From: Bidens hawaiensis
Taxonomy: Eukaryota; Streptophyta; Magnoliopsida; Asterales; Asteraceae
Length of the DNA: 64,000 nt
Direction: 5' to 3'
Assembly (NCBI GenBank): GCA_021521415.1
Contig: JAIQDT010001113.1
Coordinates: 186,001-250,000, forward strand
The position numbers and the translations under genes are program-made. Below are positions 1 to 11,560 of the stretch, piece by piece. The notes beneath the pieces were generated by a model that saw nothing but the letters and a program-made list of their open reading frames with translations, was not told the origin of the DNA and did no database searches. How positions within the stretch are numbered: the stretch's first letter is position 1; every line of letters begins with the position of its first letter.

Positions 1-540
1 GGTGTAGTTCTGGTACCGTAACGACTAAAGATCATGACAGAAACCGACAGAATTCACGCAAACTCAACGACTCAACACAATGGACCGTCAACGCTCGGGT
101 TTGATAAATACCCACGAATTCGGGTCGACTTAATCTACAATGTTTGGGTTTAGCCAACGCTCCTAAAAGGGTTAAATGTGTATAAATTTGAAGTCTCAAT
201 TTCAACATTTGATTAAAAAAAAGGCTTATACACTTTTAAGAGTTAATATTTGCATTTTATATCTTGAATCCGTATGTTCATGTCCGTTCCAAATCATGTA
301 TTCCCAGAACCGTCCTTTAAATTCACAAAAAATAAATCGTAAATAAACTGAAAAAGTTACGGTATTGTAAGGCAAGCCTTTGATCGGGAACCATTTGGTT
401 CTGTTTTTTTTTTTCCTTTTTTTGTTCTGGTGTAGTTCTGGTACCGTAACGACTAAAGAGCATGACAGAAACCGACAGAATTCACGCAAACTCAACGACT
501 CAACACAATGGACCGTCAACGCTCGGGTTTGATAAATACC

Positions 541-552
541 CACGAATTCGTG
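541..552. repeat. 12-bp perfect palindrome CACGAATTCGTG, conserved in most monomers
   Basis: The sequence reads the same on both strands and is centred on the second EcoRI site, directly abutting the SalI site GTCGAC. It recurs at the same place in most monomers. It is broken in subfamily E, which reads GAATTCGTTTCG, in several left-end monomers that read CAAGAATTC or CAGGAATTC, and in a few copies with ATTCATG. A protein binding site is possible, since dyad motifs in satellites sometimes bind centromere or chromatin proteins. No match to a known binding motif was recognised, so function is unproven. Confidence 0.75.
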
Positions 553-576
553 TCGACTTAATCTACAATGTTTGGG

Positions 577-604
577 TTTAACCAACGCTCCTAAAAGGGT
601 TAAA
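577..604. repeat. Short inverted repeat (7-bp stem, 14-nt loop) within each monomer
   Basis: TTTAACC at 577-583 pairs with GGTTAAA at 598-604 across a 14-base loop. The stem arms are preserved in most of the array. Some monomers carry GGGTTAAAAG in place of GGGTTAAATG, which leaves the stem intact. Some D monomers lose one G (AAAAGGTTAAATG), which also keeps the stem and shortens the loop. A few copies (for example near 20,525, 40,857, 55,287 and 58,677) lose a base in the left arm. The hairpin could matter for cruciform formation or for satellite transcripts, but the sequence alone does not show that it is used. Confidence 0.6.
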
Positions 605-617
605 TGTGTATTAATTT

Positions 618-2232
618 GAAGGCTTAATTTCAACATTTGATTAAAAAAAGGCTAATATACTTTTAAGAGTTAATATTTGCATTTTATATCTTGAATCCGT
701 AAGTTCATGTCCGTTCCATATCATGTATTCCCATAACCGTCCATTAAATTCACAAAAAATAAATCGTAAATAAACTGAAAAAGTTACGGTATTGTAAGGC
801 AAGCCTTTGATCGGGAACCATTTTGTTCTGGTTTTTTTCCTTTTTTTGTTTTGGTGTAGTTCTGGTACCGTAACGACTAAAGAGCATGACAGAAACCGAC
901 CGAATTCGCGCAAACTCAACGACTCAACACAATGGACCGTCAACGCTCGGGTTTGATAAATACCCACGAATTCGTGTCGACTTAATCTACAATGTTTGGG
1001 TTTAACCAACGCTCCTAAAAGGGTTAAATGTGTATAAATTTGAAGTCTTAATTTCAACATTTGATTAAAAAAAAGGTTTATATACTTTTAAGAGTTAATA
1101 TTTGCATTTTATATCCTGAATCCGTATGTTCATGTCCGTTCCATATCATGTATTCCCATAACCGTCCATTAAATTCACAAAAAATAAATTGTAAATAAAC
1201 TGAAAAAGTTAAGGTATTGTAAGGCAATCCTTTGATCGGGAACCATTTTGTTTTGGTTTTTTTTCCTTTTTTTGTTTTGGTTTAGTTCTGGTACCGTAAC
1301 GACAAAAGAGCATGACAGAAACCGACCGAATTCGCGCAAACTCAACGACTCAACACAATGGACCGTCAACGCTTGGGTTTGATAAATACCCACGAATTCG
1401 TGTCGACTTAATCTACAATGTTTGGGTTTAACCAACGCTCCTAAAAGGGTTAAAAGTGTATAAATTTGAAGTCTCAATTTCAACATTTGATTAAAAAAAA
1501 GGCTTATACACTTTTAAGAGTTAATATTTGCATTTTATATCTTGAATCCGTATGTTCATGTCCGTTCCATATCATGTATTCCCATAACCGTCCTTTAAAT
1601 TCACAAAAAATAAATCGTAAATAAACTGAAAAAGTTACGGTATTGTAAGGCAAGCCTTTGATCGGGAACCATTTTGTTCTGATTTTTTTCCTTTTTTTTG
1701 TTTTGGTGTAGTTCTGGTGCCGTAACGACTAAAGAGCTTGACAGAAACCGACAGAATTCTGGAAAACTCAACGACTCAACACAATGGACCGTCAACGCTC
1801 GGGTTTGAAAAATACCCACGAATTCGTGTCGACTTAATCTACAATGTTTGGGTTTAACCAACGCTCCTAAAAGGGTTAAATGTGTATAAATTTGAAGTCT
1901 TAATTTCAACATTTGATTAAAAAAAAGCTTATATACTTTTAAGAGTTAATATTTGTATTTTATATCTTGAATCCGTATGTTCATGTCCGTTCCATATCAT
2001 GTATTCCCATAACCGTCCATTAAATTCACCAAAAATAAATCGTAAATAAACTGAAAAAGTTACGGTATTGTAAGGCAAGCCTTTGATCAGGAACCATTTT
2101 GATCTGCTTTTTTTCCTTTTTTTTGTTGTGGTGTAGTTCTGGTACCGTAACGACTAAAGATCATGACAGAAACCGACAGAATTCACGCAAACTCAACGAC
2201 TCAACACAATGGACCGTCAACGCTCGGGTTTG
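618..2232 (+). repeat. Four-monomer block, copy 1 (partner at 4,022-6,062)
   Basis: Monomers anchored at 934, 1,360, 1,786 and 2,211 reappear at 4,338, 4,764, 5,616 and 6,041. The shared private marks are GGCTAATATAC at the left edge, TATCCTGAATCC, AACGCTTGGG and a C-type monomer with GGGTTTGAAAAATACC. The offset is 3,404 bp (eight monomers) on the left side and 3,830 bp (nine monomers) on the right side, because the second copy gained one extra monomer inside. Confidence 0.85.
826..853 (+). repeat. T-rich pyrimidine tract, the most length-variable part of the monomer
   Basis: Two T runs separated by CC (or AC in F and H types, CCG in E types) sit at the end of each monomer. Run lengths vary between copies, and this accounts for much of the monomer length variation between 423 and 429 bp. 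The indels are not multiples of three and often shift any reading frame through the tract. That is a main reason for rejecting the recurrent open reading frames as genes. Replication slippage is the likely cause. Confidence 0.8.
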
Positions 2233-4021
2233 ACAAATACCCACGAATTCGTGTCGACTTAATCTACAATGCTTGGGTTTAACCAACGCTCCTAAAAGGG
2301 TTAAAAGTGTATAAATTTGAAGTCTCAATTTCAACATTTGATTAAAAAAAAGGCTTATACACTTTTAAGAGTTAATATTTGCATTTTATATCTTGAATCC
2401 GTATGTTCATGTCCGTTCCAAATCATGTATTCCCAGAACCGTCCTTTAAATTCACAAAAAATAAATCGTAAATAAACTGAAAAAGTTACGGTATTGTAAG
2501 GCAAGCCTTTGATCGGGAACCATTTGGTTCTGTTTTTTTTTTTTCCTTTTTTTGTTCTGGTGTAGTTCTGGTACCGTAACGACTAAATAGCATGACAGAA
2601 ACCGACAGAATTCCCGCAAACTCAACGACTCAACACAATGGACCGTCAACGCTCGGGTTTGATAAATACCCACGAATTCGTGTCGACTTAATCTACAATG
2701 TTTGGGTTTAACCAACGCTCCTAAAAGGGTTAAATGTGTATTAATTTGAAGTCTTAATTTCAACATTTGATTAAAAAAAGGCTTATATACCTTTAAGAGT
2801 TAATATTTGCATTTTATATCTTGAATCTGTAAGTTCATGTCCGTTCCATATCATGTATTCCCATAACCGTCCATTAAATTCACAAAAAATAAATCGTAAA
2901 TAAACTGAAAAAGTTACGGTATTGTAAGGCAAGCCTTTGATCGGGAACCATTTTGTTTTGGTTTTTTTCCTTTTTTTGTTTTGGTGTAGTTCTGGTACAT
3001 TAACGACTAAAGAGCATGACAGAAACCGACCGAATTCGCGCAAACTCAACGACTCAACACAATGGACCGTCATCGCTCGGGTTTGATAAATACCCACGAA
3101 TTCGTGTCGACTTAATCTACAATGTTTGGGTTTAACCAACGCTCCTAAAAGGGTTAAAAGTGTATAAATTTGAAGTCTTAATTTCAACATTTGATTAAAA
3201 AAAGGCTTATTTACTTTTAAGAGTTAATATTTGCATTTTATATCTTGAATCCGTAAGTTCATGTCCGTTCCATATCATGTATTCCCAGAACCGTCCTTTA
3301 AATTCATAAAAAATAAATCGTAAATAAACTGAAAAAGTTACGGTATTGTAAGGCAAGCCTTTGATCGGGAACCATTTTGTTCTGATTTTTTTCCTTTTTT
3401 TGTTATGGTGTAGTTCTGGTGCCGTAACTACTTAAGAGCTTGACAGAAACTGACCGAATTCTGGAAAACTCAACGACTCAACACAATGGACCGTCAACGC
3501 TCGGGTTTGATAAATACCCACGAATTCGTGTCGACTTAATCTCCAATGTTTGGGTTTAACCAACGCTCCTAAAAGGGTTAAATGTGTATAAATTTGAAGT
3601 CTTAATTTCAACATTTGATTAAAAAAAAGGTTTATATACTTTTAAGAGTTAATATTTGCATTTTATATCCTGAATCCGTATGTTCATGTCCGTTCCATAT
3701 CATGTATTCCCATAACCGTCCATTAAATTCACAAAAAATAAATCGTTAATAAACTGAAAAAGTTAAGGTATTTTAAGGCAATCCTTTGATCGGGAACCAT
3801 TTTGTTTTGGTTTTTTTTCCTTTTTTTGTTTTGGTTTAGTTCTGGTGCCGTAACGACAAAAGAGCATGACAGAGACCGACCGAATTCGCGCAAACTCAAC
3901 GACACAACACAATGGACCGTCAGCGCTCGGGTTTGATAAATACCCACGAATTCGTGTCGACTTAATCTACAATGTTTGGGTTTAACCAACGCTCCTAAAA
4001 GGGTTCAATGTGTATAAATTT

Positions 4022-6062
4022 GAAGGCTTAATTTCAACATTTGATTAAAAAAAGGCTAATATACTTTTAAGAGTTAATATTTGCATTTTATATCTTGAAT
4101 CCGTAAGTTCATGTCCGTTCCATATCATGTATTCCCATAACCGTCCATTAAATTCACAAAAAATAAATCGTAAATAAACTGAAAAAGTTAAGGTATTGTA
4201 AGGCAAGCCTTTGATCGGGAACCATTTTGTTCTGGTTTTTTTCCTTTTTTTGTTTTGGTGTAGTTCTGGTACCGTAACGACTAAAGAGCATGACAGAAAC
4301 CGACCGAATTCGCGCAAACTCAACGACTCAACACAATGGACCGTCAACGCTCGGGTTTGATAAATACCCACGAATTCGTGTCGACTTAATCTACAATGTT
4401 TGGGTTTAACCAACGCTCCTAAAAGGGTTAAATGTGTATAAATTTGAAGTCTTAATTTCAACATTTGATTAAAAAAAAGGTTTATATACTTTTAAGAGTT
4501 AATATTTGCATTTTATATCCTGAATCCGTATGTTCATGTCCGTTCCATATCATGTATTCCCATAACCGTCCATTAAATTCACAAAAAATAAATTGTAAAT
4601 AAACTGAAAAAGTTAAGGTATTGTAAGGCAATCCTTTGATCGGGAACCATTTTGTTTTGGTTTTTTTTCCTTTTTTTGTTTTGGTTTAGTTCTGGTACCG
4701 TAACGACAAAAGAGCATGACAGAAACCGACCGAATTCGCGCAAACTCAACGACTCAACACAATGGACCGTCAACGCTTGGGTTTGATAAATACCCACGAA
4801 TTCGTGTCGACTTAATCTACAATGTTTGGGTTTAACCAACGCTCCTAAAAGGGTTAAAAGTGTATAAATTTGAAGTCTCAATTTCAACATTTGATTAAAA
4901 AAAAGGCTTATACACTTTTAAGAGTTAATATTTGCATTTTATATCTTGAATCCGTATGTTCATGTCCGTTCCATATCATGTATTCCCATAACCGTCCATT
5001 AAATTCACAAAAAATAAATTGTAAATAAACTGAAAAAGTTAAGGTATTGTAAGGCAATCCTTTGATCGGGAACCATTTTGTTTTGGTTTTTTTTCCTTTT
5101 TTTGTTTTGGTTTAGTTCTGGTACCGTAACGACAAAAGAGCATGACAGAAACCGACCGAATTCGCGCAAACTCAACGACTCAACACAATGGACCGTCAAC
5201 GCTTGGGTTTGATAAATACCCACGAATTCGTGTCGACTTAATCTACAATGTTTGGGTTTAACCAACGCTCCTAAAAGGGTTAAAAGTGTATAAATTTGAA
5301 GTCTCAATTTCAACATTTGATTAAAAAAAAGGCTTATACACTTTTAAGAGTTAATATTTGCATTTTATATCTTGAATCCGTATGTTCATGTCCGTTCCAT
5401 ATCATGTATTCCCATAACCGTCCTTTAAATTCACAAAAAATAAATCGTAAATAAACTGAAAAAGTTACGGTATTGTAAGGCAAGCCTTTGATCGGGAACC
5501 ATTTTGTTCTGATTTTTTTCCTTTTTTTTGTTTTGGTGTAGTTCTGGTGCCGTAACGACTAAAGAGCTTGACAGAAACCGACAGAATTCTGGAAAACTCA
5601 ACGACTCAACACAATGGACCGTCAACGCTCGGGTTTGAAAAATACCCACGAATTCGTGTCGACTTAATCTACAATGTTTGGGTTTAACCAACGCTCCTAA
5701 AAGGGTTAAATGTGTATAAATTTGAAGTCTTAATTTCAACATTTGATTAAAAAAAAGCTTATATACTTTTAAGAGTTAATATTTGTATTTTATATCTTGA
5801 ATCCGTATGTTCATGTCCGTTCCATATCATGTATTCCCATAACCGTCCATTAAATTCACCAAAAATAAATCGTAAATAAACTGAAAAAGTTACGGTATTG
5901 TAAGGCAAGCCTTTGATCAGGAACCATTTTGATCTGGTTTTTTTCCTTTTTTTTGTTGTGGTGTAGTTCTGGTACCGTAACGACTAAAGATCATGACAGA
6001 AACCGACAGAATTCACGCAAACTCAACGACTCAACACAATGGACCGTCAACGCTCGGGTTTG
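4022..6062 (+). repeat. Four-monomer block, copy 2, with an internal single-monomer duplication
   Basis: This is the partner of 618-2,232. Monomers anchored at 4,764 and 5,190 are direct 426-bp repeats of each other, and both match the single monomer at 1,360, including AACGCTTGGG and the CAATCCTTTG variant. The extra copy therefore arose after the larger block was duplicated, or was lost from copy 1. Similarity ends near 6,062, where copy 1 reads GACAAATACC and copy 2 reads GATAAATACC. Confidence 0.85.
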
Positions 6063-7599
6063 ATAAATACCCACGAATTCGTGTCGACTTAATCTACAAT
6101 GTTTGGGTTTAGCCAACGCTCCTAAAAGGGTTAAATGTGTATAAATTTGAAGTCTTAATTTCAATATTTGATTAAAAAAAGGCTTATATACTTTTAAGAG
6201 TTAATATTTGCATTTTATATCTTGAATCCGTAAGTTCATGTCCGTTCCATATCATGTATTCCCATAACCGTCCATTAAATTCACAAAAAATAAATCGTAA
6301 ATAAACTGATAAAGTTACGGTATTGTAAGGCAAGCCTTTGATCGGGAACCATTTTGTTCTGGTTTTTTTCCTTTTTTTGTTTTGGTGTAGTTCTGGTACC
6401 GTAACGACTAAAGAGCATGACAGAAACCGACCGAATTCGCGCAAACTCAACGACTCAACACAATGGACCGTCAACTCTCGGGATTGATAAATACCCAAGA
6501 ATTCGTGTCGACTTAATCTACATTGTTTGGGTTTAACCAACGCTCCTAAAAGGGTTAAAAGTGTATAAATTTGAAGTCTTAATTTCAACATTTGATTAAA
6601 AAAAGGCTTACACACTTTTAAGAGTTAATATTTGCATTTTATATCTTGAATCCGTATGTTCATGTCCGTTCCATATCATGTATTCCCAGAACCGTCCTTT
6701 AAATTCACAAAAAATAAATTGTAAATAAACTGAAAAAGTTACGGTATTGTAAGGCAAGCCTTTGATCGGGAACCATTTTTTTCTGGTTTTTTTCCTTTTT
6801 TTTGTTTTGGTGTAGTTCTGGTGCCGTAACGACTTAAGAGCTTGACAAAAACTGACCGAATTCTGGAAAACTCAACGACTCAACACAATGGACCGTCAAC
6901 GCTCGGGTTTGATAAATACCCACGAATTCGTGTCGACTTAATCTACAATGTTTGGGTTTAACCAACGCTCCTAAAAGGGTTAAATGTGTATAAATTTGAA
7001 GTCTTAATTTCAACATTTGATTAAAAAAAAGGTTTATATACTTTTAAGAGTTAATATTTGCATTTTATATCCTGAATCCGTATGTTCATGTCCGTTCCAT
7101 ATCATGTATTCCCATAACCGTCCATTAAATTCACAAAAAAAATCGTAAATAAACTGAAAAAGTTACGGTATTGTAAGGCAAGCCTTTGATCGGTAACCAT
7201 TTTGTTTTGGTTTTTTTCCTTTTTTTTGTTTTGGTGTAGTTCTGGTGCCGTAACGACTTAAGAGCATGACAGAAACCGACCGAATTCGCGAAAACTCAAC
7301 GACTCAACACAATGGACCGTCAACGCTCGGGTTTGATAAATACCCACGAATTCGTGTCGACTTAATCTACAATGTTCGGGTTTAACCAACGCTCCTAAAA
7401 GGGTTAAATGTGTATAAATTTGAAGTCTTAATTTCAACATTTGATTAAAAAAAAGGCTTATATAATTTTAAGAGTTAATAATTGTATTTTATATCTTGAA
7501 TCCGTATGTTCATGTCCGTTCCATATCATGTATTCCCATAACCGTCCATTAAATTCACAAAAAATAAATCGTAAATAAACTGATAAAGTTACGGTATTG

Positions 7600-9440
7600 T
7601 AAGGCAAGCCTTTGATCGGGAACCATTTTGTTCTGGTTTTTTTCCTTTTTTTGTTTTGGTGTAGTTCTGGTACCGTAACGACTAAAGAGCATGACAGAAA
7701 CCGACCGAATTCGCGCAAACTCAACGACTCAACACAATGGACCGTCAACTCTCGGGATTGATAAATACCCAAGAATTCGTGTCGACTTAATCTACATTGT
7801 TTGGGTTTAACCAACGCTCCTAAAAGGGTTAAAAGTGTATAAATTTGAAGTCTTAATTTCAACATTTGATTAAAAAAAGGCTTACACACTTTTAAGAGTT
7901 AATATTTGCATTTTATATCTTGAATCCGTATGTTCATGTCCGTTCCATATCATGTATTCCCAGAACCGTCCTTTAAATTCACAAAAAATAAATTGTAAAT
8001 AAACTGAAAAAGTTACGGTATTGTAAGGCAAGCCTTTGATCGGGAACCATTTTTTTCTGGTTTTTTTCCTTTTTTTTGTTTTGGTGTAGTTCTGGTGCCG
8101 TAACGACTTAAGAGCTTGACAAAAACTGACCGAATTCTGGAAAACTCAACGACTCAACACAATGGACCGTCAACGCTCGGGTTTGATAAATACCCACGAA
8201 TTCGTGTCGACTTAATCTACAATGTTTGGGTTTAACCAACGCTCCTAAAAGGGTTAAATGTGTATAAATTTGAAGTCTTAATTTCAACATTTGATTAAAA
8301 AAAAGGTTTATATACTTTTAAGAGTTAATATTTGCATTTTATATCCTGAATCCGTATGTTCATGTCCGTTCCATATCATGTATTCCCATAACCGTTCATT
8401 AAATTCACAAAAAAAATCGTAAATAAACTGAAAAAGTTACGGTATTGTAAGGCAAGCCTTTGATCGGTAACCATTTTGTTTTGGTTTTTTTCCTTTTTTT
8501 TGTTTTGGTGTAGTTCTGGTGCCGTAACGACTTAAGAGCATGACAGAAACCGACCGAATTCGCGAAAACTCAACGACTCAACACAATGTACCGTCAACGC
8601 TCGGGTTTAATAAATACCCACGAATTCGTGTCGACTTAATCTACAATGCTTGGGTTTAACCAACGCTCCTAAAAGGGTTAAAAGTGTATAAATTTGAAGT
8701 CTCAATTTCAACATTTGATTATAACAAAGGCTTATACACTTTTAAGAGTTAATATTTTCATTTTATATCTTGAATCTGTATGTTCATGTCCGTTCCAAAT
8801 CATGTATTCCCAGAACCGTCCTTTAAATTCACAAAAAATAAATCGTAAATAAACTGAAAAAGTTACGGTATTGTAAGGCAAGCCTTTGATCGGGAACCAT
8901 TTTGTTCTGATTTTTTTCCTTTTTTTGTTTTGGTGTAGTTCAGGTGCCGTAACGACTAAAGAGCTTGACAGAAACCGACCGAATTCTGGAAACCTCAACG
9001 ACTCAACACAATGGACCGTCAATGCTCGGGTTTGATAAATACCCACGAATTCGTGTCGACTTAATCTACAATGTTTGGGTTTAACCAACGCTCCTAAAAG
9101 GGTTAAATGTGTATAAATTTGAAGTCTTAATTTCAACATTGGTTAAAAAAAGGCTTATATACTTTTAAGAGTTAATATTTGTATTTTATATCTTGAATCA
9201 GTATGTTCATGTCCGTTCCATATCAAGTACTCCCATAACCGTCCATTAAATTCACCAAAAATAAATCGTAAATAAACGGAAAAAGTTACGGTATTGTAAG
9301 GCAAGCCTTTGATCAGGAACCATTTTGATCTGGTTTTTTTCCTTTTTTTTGTTGTGGTGTAGTTCTGGTACCGTAACGACTAAAGATCATGACAGAAACC
9401 GACAGAATTCACGCAAACTCAACGACTCAACACAATGGAC
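7600..9440 (+). repeat. Block of about five monomers, copy 1 (partner at 9,722-11,560)
   Basis: Anchors at 7,739, 8,164, 8,588, 9,013 and 9,437 recur at 9,861, 10,286, 10,710, 11,135 and 11,560, an offset of 2,122 bp. The shared rare marks are TTGACAAAAACTGACC, the anchor mutation GTACCGT, GATTATAACAAAGG and ATCAAGTACTCCC. The last monomer of the second copy is hybrid, since its end reads B-type rather than A-type. The first part of this block also matches about 6,280-7,290 at an offset of 1,274 bp (three monomers). Confidence 0.85.
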
Positions 9441-9721
9441 CGTCAACGCTCGGGTTTGATAAATACCCACGAATTCGTGTCGACTTAATCTACAATGTTT
9501 GGGTTTAGCCAACGCTCCTAAAAGGGTTAAATGTGTATAAATTTGAAGTCTTAATTTCAATATTTGATTAAAAAAAGGCTTATATACTTTTAAGAGTTAA
9601 TATTTGCATTTTATATCTTGAATCCGTAAGTTCATGTCCGTTCCATATCATGTATTCCCATAACCGTCCATTAAATTCACAAAAAATAAATCGTAAATAA
9701 ACTGATAAAGTTACGGTATTG

Positions 9722-11560
9722 TAAGGCAAGCCTTTGATCGGGAACCATTTTGTTCTGGTTTTTTTCCTTTTTTTGTTTTGGTGTAGTTCTGGTACCGTAA
9801 CGACTAAAGAGCATGACAGAAACCGACCGAATTCGCGCAAACTCAACGACTCAACACAATGGACCGTCAACTCTCGGGATTGATAAATACCCAAGAATTC
9901 GTGTCGACTTAATCTACATTGTTTGGGTTTAACCAACGCTCCTAAAAGGGTTAAAAGTGTATAAATTTGAAGTCTTAATTTCAACATTTGATTAAAAAAA
10001 GGCTTACACACTTTTAAGAGTTAATATTTGCATTTTATATCTTGAATCCGTATGTTCATGTCCGTTCCATATCATGTATTCCCAGAACCGTCCTTTAAAT
10101 TCACAAAAAATAAATTGTAAATAAACTGAAAAAGTTACGGTATTGTAAGGCAAGCCTTTGATCGGGAACCATTTTTTTCTGGTTTTTTTCCTTTTTTTTG
10201 TTTTGGTGTAGTTCTGGTGCCGTAACGACTTAAGAGCTTGACAAAAACTGACCGAATTCTGGAAAACTCAACGACTCAACACAATGGACCGTCAACGCTC
10301 GGGTTTGATAAATACCCACGAATTCGTGTCGACTTAATCTACAATGTTTGGGTTTAACCAACGCTCCTAAAAGGGTTAAATGTGTATAAATTTGAAGTCT
10401 TAATTTCAACATTTGATTAAAAAAAAGGTTTATATACTTTTAAGAGTTAATATTTGCATTTTATATCCTGAATCCGTATGTTCATGTCCGTTCCATATCA
10501 TGTATTCCCATAACCGTCCATTAAATTCACAAAAAAAATCGTAAATAAACTGAAAAAGTTACGGTATTGTAAGGCAAGCCTTTGATCGGTAACCATTTTG
10601 TTTTGGTTTTTTTCCTTTTTTTTGTTTTGGTGTAGTTCTGGTGCCGTAACGACTTAAGAGCATGACAGAAACCGACCGAATTCGCGAAAACTCAACGACT
10701 CAACACAATGTACCGTCAACGCTCGGGTTTAATAAATACCCACGAATTCGTGTCGACTTAATCTACAATGCTTGGGTTTAACCAACGCTCCTAAAAGGGT
10801 TAAAAGTGTATAAATTTGAAGTCTCAATTTCAACATTTGATTATAACAAAGGCTTATACACTTTTAAGAGTTAATATTTTCATTTTATATCTTGAATCTG
10901 TATGTTCATGTCCGTTCCAAATCATGTATTCCCAGAACCGTCCTTTAAATTCACAAAAAATAAATCGTAAATAAACTGAAAAAGTTACGGTATTGTAAGG
11001 CAAGCCTTTGATCGGGAACCATTTTGTTCTGATTTTTTTCCTTTTTTTGTTTTGGTGTAGTTCAGGTGCCGTAATGACTAAAGAGCTTGACAGAAACCGA
11101 CCAAATTCTGGAAACCTCAACGACTCAACACAATGGACCGTCAATGCTCGGGTTTGATAAATACCCACGAATTCGTGTCGACTTAATCTACAATGTTTGG
11201 GTTTAACCAACGCTCCTAAAAGGGTTAAATGTGTATAAATTTGAAGTCTTAATTTCAACATTGGTTAAAAAAAGGCTTATATACTTTTAAGAGTTAATAT
11301 TTGTATTTTATATCTTGAATCAGTATGTTCATGTCCGTTCCATATCAAGTACTCCCATAACCGTCCATTAAATTCACCAAAAATAAATCGTAAATAAACG
11401 GAAAAAGTTACGGTATTGTAAGGCAAGCCTTTGATCAGGAACCATTTTGTTCTGGTTTTTTTTCCTTTTTTTTGTTGTGGTGTAGTTCTGGTACCGTAAC
11501 GACTAAAGATCATGACAGAAACCGACCGAATTCGCGCAAACTCAACGACGCAACACAATG
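9722..11560 (+). repeat. Block of about five monomers, copy 2
   Basis: This is the partner of 7,600-9,440. Its left flank at about 9,326-9,722 matches the A-type monomer at about 5,930-6,330 instead, at an offset of 3,396 bp, including GTTTAGCCAACG and TTTCAATATTTG. The segment is therefore a mosaic of at least two copying events. Confidence 0.8.

Larger units (their letters stand above)
429..852 (+). repeat. Representative satellite monomer (424 bp)
   Basis: This unit is cut from one GGTGTAGTTCTGG start to the next and serves as a map of the monomer. Hand counting gives 148 G+C in 424 bases (35%). The first 172 bases are about 45% G+C and the remaining 252 about 28%, so the unit is compositionally two-part. 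In order it holds a KpnI site (440-445), an EcoRI site (478-483), a second EcoRI site inside a 12-bp palindrome (541-552), a SalI site (552-557), an inverted repeat (577-604), oligo-A runs near 642-648, 753-758 and 777-781, and a T-rich tract near the end (about 832-850). The two EcoRI sites are 66 bp apart. EcoRI digestion of the array should therefore give fragments of about 66 and 358 bp plus ladder multiples where sites are mutated. Confidence 0.95.

Noticed and set aside
541..620. CENP-B box in the monomer
   Set aside because: I compared the TTCG and CGGG occurrences with the pattern nTTCGnnnnAnnCGGGn on both strands. No position has the required spacing of TTCG, A and CGGG.
226..636. 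Minus-strand open reading frame of 136 codons, and about 150 similar ones across the window, as protein genes
   Set aside because: They repeat with the satellite period and overlap each other in different frames. They break at T-tract indels that are not multiples of three, and they have no start context, domain or conserved length. They are shadows of the repeat.
826..853. Polypyrimidine tract as a retroelement polypurine tract, poly(A) tail or splice signal
   Set aside because: There are no flanking terminal repeats, target-site duplications or coding remnants. The tract is simply part of every monomer.
6690..6760. Oligo-A runs as evidence of SINE or LINE insertions
   Set aside because: The oligo-A runs sit at the same monomer positions in every copy, and monomer length does not increase. 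Nothing has been inserted.
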